Shown in pieces: positions 29,402-36,688 of a stretch of 64,000 nucleotides of DNA. The DNA comes from a virus. The notes under the pieces are model-generated. The model had not been told where the DNA came from. It did no database searches and saw nothing but the letters and a program-made list of their open reading frames with translations. Each line of letters begins with the position of its first letter. Position 1 is the stretch's first letter. Location of the stretch: IMG/VR virus record IMGVR_UViG_3300028392_000043, positions 41,653 through 105,652 of that record. The stretch is one strand, 5' to 3'. The translations under genes and the position numbers were made by a program.

Positions 29402-30959
29402 TGTACGTTTGGCGGCTAGACAGACTGATGGGTTAAATGCGACACCTGCTGATATTCAGGCAATAGAGGAATTAAAAAATGCTTCTCCTTTTATGGAGCT
29501 TGGTACTACAGGTTTAAAGCGTGCCGGTGGTTACATTGATGAGCAGTTTCTTCCGCAGTTGCGTGGGCGTAAGGCTGTTCAAGTCTTTAAGGAAATGGCT
29601 GAGAATGACCCTTTAGTGGGTTCTTTGTGGTTCACTATTGATCGTCTTATTCGTAATGTTGAGTGGCGTGTTGAGCCTGCTAGTAAGTCTAAAGAAGATA
29701 CAGATAATGCCAAACTTGTAGAAACTTGTATGGATGACATGTCTCATACTTGGGATGACTTTATTTCTGAAGTTTTGTCTTGTGTCATTTATGGCTGGTC
29801 TTGGCATGAGATTGTTTATAAGCGTCGTATTGGTCCTTGGGAAAAAGATTCTTCTAAGCGTTCTAAGTACACTGATGGTCTTATTGGTTGGCGTAAGATG
29901 CCTATTCGTGCGCAGGAAACTTTGTTGCGTTGGGCGTTTGATGATACGGGCGATGTGTCTGCAATGATTCAGTTGGCTCCGCCTCGTTATGAAACTAAAG
30001 TTTTACCTATTGAGCGTTCTTTGTTGTTTCGTTATCGTCATCAAAAAGGTAATCCTGAGGGTATGTCGATGCTTCGTCAGGCTTATCGTCCTTGGTACAT
30101 GAAGAAGCGCCTTGAAGAGTATGAGGCTGTTGGTATTGAGCGTGACCTTGCTGGTTTACCTGTTGTTAAGGTTCCGGCAGAGTTTTTGCGTGCTAAGCCA
30201 GGTTCACAGCAAGCCCAAACTGTTGAAGCGTTTAAGCGCATGGTTAAGAGTGTGCGTCGCGATGAGCAAGAAGGCATTGTCTTTCCTATGGCTTACGATC
30301 AAGATACTAAGCAACCTTTGTATTCTTTTGAACTCATGGGTGGCGGTGGTGCTCGTGCTTTTAATACTGATGCGATTATTCAGCGTTATGAGCAGCGTAT
30401 TCTTATGTCTGTGCTTGCTGACTTTATTATGGTCGGCCATGAGGGTAGCGGTTCTTACAGTTTGCATACCGATAAGACAGGTATCTTCCGTACATCTTTG
30501 AACTCTATTGCGGGTTCTATTGCGGATACGCTCAATCGGTATGCAATCCCTCGTTTGTTTTCTGTTAATGGTATGAAGCCTTCAGAGTTGCCTAAGATTG
30601 TTCCTGGTGATGTTGATAGTCCAGATATTTCACAGTTGGCTCAGTTTATGTCTGCTATGTCTAGTACTGGTGTTACTTGGTTCCCAGATCCAACTATGGA
30701 AAACTTTATTCGCGATGCTGCGCGTTTGCCTAAACTTAATGATGAAGATGAAGAGCGTCGTCGTCAGATGCAGATGCGTACGGAAGCTACTCAGTATGCT
30801 CAGGCTAATATTGCGTATGTTCAGGCTAAGCAACAGTTGGCTCAAACTCTTATGGGTCAGATGCAGCAACCTGGTCAGCCGGGTCAACCTGCGCAACAAG
30901 ATAGTCAACAAAATGCTGCGCAACAAGATAGTCAACAAAATCCTCAACAGGGGCAGTAA
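29391..30959 (+). CDS. Portal protein (DUF935-like)
   Basis: A 522-residue protein. LPQLRGRKAVQVFKEMAEND, LIRNVEWRVEPAS, GWSWHEIVYKRR, FRYRHQKGNPEGMSMLRQAY and RPWYMKKRLEEYEAVGIERD follow the Mu gp29/DUF935 portal pattern, including the wing and stem regions. The portal ring is the vertex through which TerL packages DNA. The C-terminal 50 residues are a Gln/Pro-rich tail with a 24-base duplicated unit. AAGGGGACGTA precedes the ATG, which overlaps the previous gene. The family is recognised from motif order and from lying between terL and the protease. Confidence 0.85.
   Translation: MSDDVRLAARQTDGLNATPADIQAIEELKNASPFMELGTTGLKRAGGYIDEQFLPQLRGRKAVQVFKEMAENDPLVGSLWFTIDRLIRNVEWRVEPASKSKEDTDNAKLVETCMDDMSHTWDDFISEVLSCVIYGWSWHEIVYKRRIGPWEKDSSKRSKYTDGLIGWRKMPIRAQETLLRWAFDDTGDVSAMIQLAPPRYETKVLPIERSLLFRYRHQKGNPEGMSMLRQAYRPWYMKKRLEEYEAVGIERDLAGLPVVKVPAEFLRAKPGSQQAQTVEAFKRMVKSVRRDEQEGIVFPMAYDQDTKQPLYSFELMGGGGARAFNTDAIIQRYEQRILMSVLADFIMVGHEGSGSYSLHTDKTGIFRTSLNSIAGSIADTLNRYAIPRLFSVNGMKPSELPKIVPGDVDSPDISQLAQFMSAMSSTGVTWFPDPTMENFIRDAARLPKLNDEDEERRRQMQMRTEATQYAQANIAYVQAKQQLAQTLMGQMQQPGQPGQPAQQDSQQNAAQQDSQQNPQQGQ
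30891..30941 (+). repeat. 24-bp direct repeat at the portal C-terminus
   Basis: Two identical 24-base copies (30891-30914 and 30918-30941), separated by GCT, encode AQQDSQQN twice. They lie in a disordered Gln-rich tail, so copy number could vary without harm. Confidence 0.85.
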
Positions 30960-31216
30960 TGAATTTAACACTTGAACGTAGGGCGCAAATAACTGTTGCT
31001 GGTGCTTGTGCTCACATTGCTCAGGAAAACAATGCTGATGCTGCCAAATTGGTTAATATGTTTGTTACTGATGTTATGGAAGAAAATGGCATTAAGTTTG
31101 ATGAGGCTTTGGAGATGCTTGCGCGTGCGGGTATTGCTATTTCTATGATGGCTGCTGAGCCTGATGTTGAGGAAACTTTTCGCCGTATTACTTTGACGTT
31201 GAGTGAGTTGCAGTGA
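30959..31216 (+). CDS. Small helical head-cluster protein
   Basis: An 85-residue, all-helical acidic protein (MNLTLERRAQITVAGACAHI...). It starts in a TAATG overlap with the portal stop and ends overlapping the next start. It could be a chaperone or accessory factor of the portal, by position only. Confidence 0.6.
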   Translation: MNLTLERRAQITVAGACAHIAQENNADAAKLVNMFVTDVMEENGIKFDEALEMLARAGIAISMMAAEPDVEETFRRITLTLSELQ

Positions 31217-32394
31217 ATAAGAAAAACAAAAATAGGCTTCATGGTGTTGAAGCTGCTGCAGTTGGTGGCAGTGTTGCTGGTGTTGGCGCAAACATTAATT
31301 ATCGTTCTGAAAAGGCTTTGCGTGCTTCTGGCAAAAAGGGTTTGTGGGATGCTACTAAAGCGCGTGAATTGGGTGTGGAGCATGCCAAGTTTGTTGGCTC
31401 TAAGTTAGGCGCTCGAGGTTTGCAGGTTACGGGTATTCCTTTGGCACTTGTTGGTGCTAAGCATGCTGTTACTGGCGAGCCTACTCGCCGTTTAGATATT
31501 CATCATGATGTTGTTAAACCTGTGGCGCATAATGCTGTTATGGCTGATCAGTTAAAGCGTGGTGAAAAGAATTTAAGTAAAGCTGATGTTCCCGATTATG
31601 AGGATAAGATTCTTAGTTCTAAGCGTCGCGCTAAAAACTTTTCTCGCGTTGCTGGCACTTTAGGTTTGGCTGCTCTTGGTACACGTGCGCCTGAGATTGC
31701 TAATTATGCCGCTAAGAAGGCACCTAAACTTGCTACTAATAAACATGTTGCAGGTATTATTGCTCATGAGCCTAAAGCAACTAAAGCTTCTAATACTTTA
31801 GGTATTGGTGCTATTGGCGTTGGCGCACTTGGTTCTTTTAATAATGCTAAGTTACAAAATCTTGAGTTTAAGCAAGGTAAGCAACGTAAGGCTGGTATTG
31901 CTAAACGTGATGATAAGTTTTTAGCACAGCATCGTAATCGTATTAGTCCTGAGGCTGAAGAGGGATATAAATATCTACGCAATGGTGTCAAGCATCGTAC
32001 TTTTGATGCCGCCGCTGCAGGCGCCTTAGGTACTGGCGTTATTGCCTATTCTGCTAGAGATTTGCGTCATAAAAATAAGGCTGGCGCTGCTTTGGGTACG
32101 TTGGCTGGTGCTATTACACTTAAAGAAGCGCATGATAATTATAAGGCTGCTAGGTCTTGGAATGCTAAGGCTAATAAGATTAAGGCTAAAGCTTATGAGC
32201 GTGAGGCTGCTGGTGAGTGGGGCAAGAATCGTCAAGTTACTGTTGCTAAGTCTTTGTGGGATGTTGATAAAGCATCTTTAGGTATGGTGCCTAATGTTCC
32301 TAAAGGTTTGATGCGTCGTCCGGCTATTAGGCAAGGGCATTTGATGAGAACGCGTAGTGGTAAGGTTGTTTCTGTTAATGGGTCGATTGGTTAA
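31213..32394 (+). CDS. Ejection-like protein with repeated Gly/Ala segments
   Basis: A 393-residue basic protein made of alternating Lys/Arg-rich and small-residue hydrophobic stretches (AAAVGGSVAGVGANI, SRVAGTLGLAALGTRA, LGIGAIGVGALGSFNNA, AAAAGALGTGVIAYSA, AALGTLAGAITLKEA). Two tail motifs, NLSKADVPDYEDK and VTVAKSLWDVDKASLG, match a short pattern that recurs in neighbouring proteins. No enzyme motif is seen. The start overlaps the preceding stop by four bases (GTGA; GTG start). Likely an internal head protein injected with DNA; inference from layout. Confidence 0.5.
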   Translation: MNKKNKNRLHGVEAAAVGGSVAGVGANINYRSEKALRASGKKGLWDATKARELGVEHAKFVGSKLGARGLQVTGIPLALVGAKHAVTGEPTRRLDIHHDVVKPVAHNAVMADQLKRGEKNLSKADVPDYEDKILSSKRRAKNFSRVAGTLGLAALGTRAPEIANYAAKKAPKLATNKHVAGIIAHEPKATKASNTLGIGAIGVGALGSFNNAKLQNLEFKQGKQRKAGIAKRDDKFLAQHRNRISPEAEEGYKYLRNGVKHRTFDAAAAGALGTGVIAYSARDLRHKNKAGAALGTLAGAITLKEAHDNYKAARSWNAKANKIKAKAYEREAAGEWGKNRQVTVAKSLWDVDKASLGMVPNVPKGLMRRPAIRQGHLMRTRSGKVVSVNGSIG

Positions 32395-32405
32395 GGGGTT
32401 TTGTT

Positions 32406-35400
32406 GTGTCATTGCTTGATGCGGTTCGTAAGGCTGTAGAGGAAGACCCTGAAGGTGGTTCTATTCTCATTGATGAGATTGTTTATTCTTTTTTGGCTGA
32501 TGAGGCTGAGCAGATTCGTCCTGAAGTTCAGGAAATGTTATCTGAGTTTATGGCTGACCGTGTTGCTGTCGCTAAACGTGCGTTAGGTCGTGCTTATGTT
32601 GAAACTATGGCTAATGGTGAATACCCTGACCCTGAAGTTCAGAAGAATGCTGAGTGGATTGCTGGCATCGAGCGTTTTGTTGCTTCAGATATTTCTAAGG
32701 CTGATGATCGTCCTTTTGATGAGCGGTTGCATCCTCGTGGTAGCGGTGGTCGTTTTAGCACTAAAGCGCCTCATGCGGCTGAGGTAGCGGCTGGTGCTTA
32801 TGTTGGTTATGCTGGCGCACAGCATCCTAAAAAGCATAGTGCTACTACTAAAACTCATGTAATGCCCGATGGTAGTGGTAAAAATGTTTATTCTGAGGGT
32901 ATTGATGTAGATACTAAGAAACTTGTTGACCAGCATCAGTATCAATGGGATGCAGCTAATCAGCAGGCTAGTGATATTTTAAATAGTTTTGGTGGCGATG
33001 CTAAAAATGTTAATCTACATATCACTGTTCAGAATAAACATAATGACAAAATGCGCGACATTATTGTCCCAGGTAGTGATGCTAAAGGTGGTTTGCCTGA
33101 AGATGCTGCTTGGTCATTAAATGATGATTACAAGTCTATGAGTGTTGAATCAGCAAAGTTAGATAGTCCTGATAAGCAAATTATGATTGATAGGCGCGTG
33201 GATGCCTACAATGTTATGGGTAATGCTGGTGGTCCTGCTATGGCAGAGTTAGGCGCTGTCGACCCTGCACGCTATTCTCAGTTACGCACTTCTATGGGCC
33301 GTAATTACATGCGCGATAACAAAAAGTCTAAAATGACTACGTTTTTTGACCGATTGCATGCTGGTGGTGGAGTTCTTCGAGAAGTCCCAGGTATGGAAAA
33401 GTATGGTCGTTTTGCACAGTTTGTTGGCGTTAATGGCCCAGAGGCTGAAGAAGCGCTTGGTCCTTATGCTAAACAAGCTGCGTATCGTTACCGCGGCACT
33501 GAGAAAGAGCCAGATTTAGAAATAGTTACACAGTTCAATAGCACTACTATGAATGCTGTTAATGCTGTGGCTGTTAATCCTAATAATAAGTTGGCTATGG
33601 ATCATCTTGAAAATGAAATTTCTGGTCAGGGTGAGAAGGATGTAGTTGCTACTTCTGCTGTTTATGAAATGAATCACTTAAAGCGCACTCGTGGTGGTGA
33701 ATACACTCCGGATGAATTAGCGCTTAATGTTCGTGCTGATGTGGCTACACGTCATTTGTTAAACACTTTACCAACTGACCCTTTTGTAGCTGATTTGTCA
33801 CGCGCTGCAGGTAATGTTTTGCCTTCGCAAGGAATTATTATTGATGCTGATGGCGATGTTGTTTCGCAGTCTGTTGGTTTTGCGGATGACCACTATTTGC
33901 CGTTTGATCTTAAGAATCTTAAGTCTTTGCGTGGCGGTCAGTATGTTCGTACGCGCCAGCAAGGCGGTTTGACTGCTGAGGATGTTTACGCGTCTATTCG
34001 TACGGGTGCGCGTATGGCTACGGTTGTTTCATCTTCTGGTGTGTTTTCTTTAGAGTTTGACCCTAACTTCCGTGGTGCTCGCGCCAATTCTGATAAGGCT
34101 CGTCAGATGGTTGATCGTTATGTCAGCATTCTTGATGCAGTTCAAAATTCTAATCTTTACACTCAAGACATTGACCAGAAAGAAAAAGAGCGCTTAAAGG
34201 GTTTGGCTAACTCAATGGGTGCTACTGATGCAGAACGTAAGGATTTGTTTAATCATTATGTTGATCAAGCACGTAACGCTGGTGAGAATCTTAATGAACA
34301 AGATTTACAGTTAATTCAAGAAGATGCTGTTAAACAGGTTGATAATGAAGGCTTTAAGTACAAGAATGAGCGTTACAATCGCCGTGTTAATGAAGTGTTT
34401 GATGAAATGGCTGAGCAAAAGCGTGCGCAACGCGTTTCGCGTCTAAATCTTAATTCAAAGGGTTATGATGCTGCGTTGCAGACTTTGCAGCAACAGTTCC
34501 CGTATTTTATTCGTTCTGTTAAGTATCAGCCTTTGACTGCTGATAAGAATGGCCAGCGCGGCTTTTTACAGTCTCTTGGTCAGTCTGGTGCTGCAGGTGC
34601 TCGTCAAAAGTTGTCTGCTAAAGACCAGGGTTATGTTAATGCTGGTGCTGGTGACCTTCGACCTAATGTTGGTTACCCAAAGCCTGCTGAAGAAAAGATT
34701 GGTGCTGGCGCTACTAGCGAAACTAAACCAACTACTGGTGGTACTGAATCTAGTACTGCAGAGGCACCTAAGCCTAAGTCTGTTCCTAAGGCTAAATTCT
34801 TGGGTGATTTGGAAGTATTTACTGCTAGTGCCAATAAAGAAGCGGCGTCTGAAGTTGAAGAATTAGCATCTATTTTCCGTAGTCATGACCCAGGAATTCA
34901 AGGTGTTCCAGGTACTACTGAGTGGTCTGTAGCAAAAGGCGCTTTTGAAACTACTGGCGATAAACGTTTGGCTGCTAAGTATTTATTAGCTGCTTCAAAC
35001 AATGGCGAGCATGATGCTTTGGCTAAGGCTTACAAGTCAGACCCTGCTATTGTTGGTGCTGTTTTGTCAGATGAAAAAGCAGTTAAAGAAGCTCTTTCTG
35101 CTCTGTATGGTTCTGCTTGGCAAGGCGAGGCAGAAATTAGTTTTGGAATGTCACTTAAAGATTTGCAGGGAAATGTTCATTATGTGGCCGATAAAATTAA
35201 CGAGGCTTTGGAATTAAAAACACCCTATGCCCCTGCATCTCATGGCCCTGCTGGTTTATTTTACACAGGCAATAAGCCTCAAGAAATGGCTGAGTTGGCT
35301 GCAGTTAACGATAAAGCAGGTCTCAAGAGCATGATTAATGCTAGCCCTGCTGTTGCCGAAATTGCTTCAGATCTTGATGGTTTAGATAATGCACAAATGA

Positions 35401-35882
35401 GTGAACTTGTTGGCGAGCGTGTTGCTGTGCTTAAGAAAGCCAAGGATGCTCGTATTAGTGAATTGTTTAGCGCTGAGGCTGCTATTAATCCAGATGATGC
35501 GCCCGCTAAGGCTTTATCAAAAGCAGATATTACTCCAGATGAGTGGAAAGCCGCTATGGGCTCTAGTGCTAGTTCACATTTTGGTACGTTCCAACAATTC
35601 TTACCTGAAACCATTGATCAGCGTGCTCAGGCTACCCAGACTGCTTGGGGTGCTATTTACACGTCTAATTTGATGGATAAGTTGGAGGAGTTGAAAGCAT
35701 CTTCCGCTAAGGCAGGTGGTGTTGAGGCCCCAAAAGCGGAACCCCCAGTGGGGGAATTAGCGAAAAGCCAGCCGGTGTCCTCGTCCCGACGGGTGCAAGT
35801 CGCGAAGAACCATTGGCTAGCCCAAGAGGTAGCGGTGAGGCGCGAGGCGGGCCTACCTCTGGTGCCGACCCGCAAAAGGTAG
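32406..35882 (+). CDS. Very large head-cluster protein (1158 aa), zero-frame product
   Basis: A 1158-residue protein from a GTG start with AAGGGG upstream. Residues 92-120 (ASDISKADDRPFDERLHPRG, then SGGRF) hold the HPRxxxGxF motif found in several phage head-associated proteins and twice more in the gene at 36689. The long centre is mixed alpha/beta with no catalytic motif that I recognise. Residues 770-800 form a Pro/Thr linker. The last 48 codons (35739-35882) overlap the AAA+ frame in a GC-rich stretch; a -1 frameshift signal at 35729-35754 would replace them by the ATPase. The zero-frame tail, RRVQVAKNHW, resembles VTVAKSLWD at 31213-32394, so both frames look selected. Confidence 0.75.
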   Translation: MSLLDAVRKAVEEDPEGGSILIDEIVYSFLADEAEQIRPEVQEMLSEFMADRVAVAKRALGRAYVETMANGEYPDPEVQKNAEWIAGIERFVASDISKADDRPFDERLHPRGSGGRFSTKAPHAAEVAAGAYVGYAGAQHPKKHSATTKTHVMPDGSGKNVYSEGIDVDTKKLVDQHQYQWDAANQQASDILNSFGGDAKNVNLHITVQNKHNDKMRDIIVPGSDAKGGLPEDAAWSLNDDYKSMSVESAKLDSPDKQIMIDRRVDAYNVMGNAGGPAMAELGAVDPARYSQLRTSMGRNYMRDNKKSKMTTFFDRLHAGGGVLREVPGMEKYGRFAQFVGVNGPEAEEALGPYAKQAAYRYRGTEKEPDLEIVTQFNSTTMNAVNAVAVNPNNKLAMDHLENEISGQGEKDVVATSAVYEMNHLKRTRGGEYTPDELALNVRADVATRHLLNTLPTDPFVADLSRAAGNVLPSQGIIIDADGDVVSQSVGFADDHYLPFDLKNLKSLRGGQYVRTRQQGGLTAEDVYASIRTGARMATVVSSSGVFSLEFDPNFRGARANSDKARQMVDRYVSILDAVQNSNLYTQDIDQKEKERLKGLANSMGATDAERKDLFNHYVDQARNAGENLNEQDLQLIQEDAVKQVDNEGFKYKNERYNRRVNEVFDEMAEQKRAQRVSRLNLNSKGYDAALQTLQQQFPYFIRSVKYQPLTADKNGQRGFLQSLGQSGAAGARQKLSAKDQGYVNAGAGDLRPNVGYPKPAEEKIGAGATSETKPTTGGTESSTAEAPKPKSVPKAKFLGDLEVFTASANKEAASEVEELASIFRSHDPGIQGVPGTTEWSVAKGAFETTGDKRLAAKYLLAASNNGEHDALAKAYKSDPAIVGAVLSDEKAVKEALSALYGSAWQGEAEISFGMSLKDLQGNVHYVADKINEALELKTPYAPASHGPAGLFYTGNKPQEMAELAAVNDKAGLKSMINASPAVAEIASDLDGLDNAQMSELVGERVAVLKKAKDARISELFSAEAAINPDDAPAKALSKADITPDEWKAAMGSSASSHFGTFQQFLPETIDQRAQATQTAWGAIYTSNLMDKLEELKASSAKAGGVEAPKAEPPVGELAKSQPVSSSRRVQVAKNHWLAQEVAVRREAGLPLVPTRKR
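35729..35754 (+). promoter_or_regulatory. Programmed -1 frameshift site with stimulatory hairpin
   Basis: The heptamer C-CCA-AAA (35729-35735) is in the zero frame of the 1158-codon gene and fits the X-XXY-YYZ rule. Six bases later CCCCC-AGT-GGGGG (35742-35754) forms a 5-bp G-C hairpin, the usual spacing for a stimulator. Slipping back one base moves ribosomes to AGC at 35735, exactly the open frame of the AAA+ ATPase. That frame has a stop (TGA, 35723-35725) just upstream of the slip site, so entry must occur here or at an internal start. Confidence 0.75.
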
Positions 35883-36676
35883 AAGAAATTAGTGCTGACC
35901 TTCATTCAATGATTGGTATGAATAGTGTCGCTAACGAAGTTGATAGTCTTGTTGCTACTGGTTTAATTAACCAAAAGCGTGAAGATGCTGGTTTGCCTGT
36001 TTCTCGTAATGCTAAGCATTTGGTGTTTGTTGGCGAGCCTGGTACTGGTAAAACTACGGTTGCTAAGAAATTGGCTAAGTTGTATAACGCTGCTGGTCTT
36101 TTGCCTAGTAGTAAGGTTGTTGAAACTGACCGTAGTAAGTTGGTTGGGCAGTATGGCAATAACATTTCTGATCGTGTGCGTCAAGAGTTTGAGAAGGCTC
36201 GTGGTGGTGTTTTGTTTGTTGATGAGGCTTACACTCTTGCGGATGACCAGTTTGGTAAAGAAGCTGCTACTCAGTTGATGAAAATGATGGAAGAGCATAA
36301 AGACGATACCGTGGTTATTGTTGCTGGTTATCCGGGTGAAATGGATAAGTTTATGAGTCTTAATCCTGGCATGAAGTCGCGTTTCTCTAAAACAGTTAAT
36401 TTCCCTAATTATTCACATAAAGAACAAGTTCAAATTCTTGAGCAACGTATGGCTAAACATAAAGATGTTGTTGATAGTCCTAAGACCGCTAAGGCGCTAA
36501 ATAATGCTGTTCGTGTTGCTACTGCTGAGGGTGGCAATGGTCGCGCTATGGAACGTCTACATGCTAAGTTGGAAGAAAGCCGTAATGTGCGTTTGAGTCG
36601 CATGCCTGATGTATCTGAGGAAGATTTGTCAGTATTTACTATTGATGATGTAAACTCGGCTATTGCTTCTAATTGA
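35813..36676 (+). CDS. CbbX/EccA/SpoVK-like AAA+ ATPase, probably made by -1 frameshift
   Basis: From the TTG at 35813 it is 287 residues; through the frameshift the frame begins at 35735 and yields a 1423-residue fusion. Walker A is FVGEPGTGKTTVAKKLA (Lys80), Walker B GGVLFVDEAYTLAD (Asp137/Glu138), then VIVAGYPGEMDKFMSLNPGM and KSRFSKTVNFPNY (Arg190), all as in CbbX, SpoVK and EccA. GNGRAMERLHAKLEESRNVR is the small C-terminal domain. These ATPases form hexamers that remodel partner proteins. No proper ribosome binding site precedes the TTG or the later ATGs at about 35910, which favours frameshift entry. The linker is Pro/Gly/Ser-rich. Its place among head genes is unusual. Confidence 0.82.
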   Translation: MASPRGSGEARGGPTSGADPQKVEEISADLHSMIGMNSVANEVDSLVATGLINQKREDAGLPVSRNAKHLVFVGEPGTGKTTVAKKLAKLYNAAGLLPSSKVVETDRSKLVGQYGNNISDRVRQEFEKARGGVLFVDEAYTLADDQFGKEAATQLMKMMEEHKDDTVVIVAGYPGEMDKFMSLNPGMKSRFSKTVNFPNYSHKEQVQILEQRMAKHKDVVDSPKTAKALNNAVRVATAEGGNGRAMERLHAKLEESRNVRLSRMPDVSEEDLSVFTIDDVNSAIASN

Positions 36677-36688
36677 AAGTAGGGGATT

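Noticed and set aside
25202-31383. Long antisense frames opposite terL, portal and head genes
   Set aside because: They are rich in Ser, Arg, Ile and Thr as expected for complements of AT-rich coding sequence, lack ribosome binding sites and overlap well-supported genes completely.
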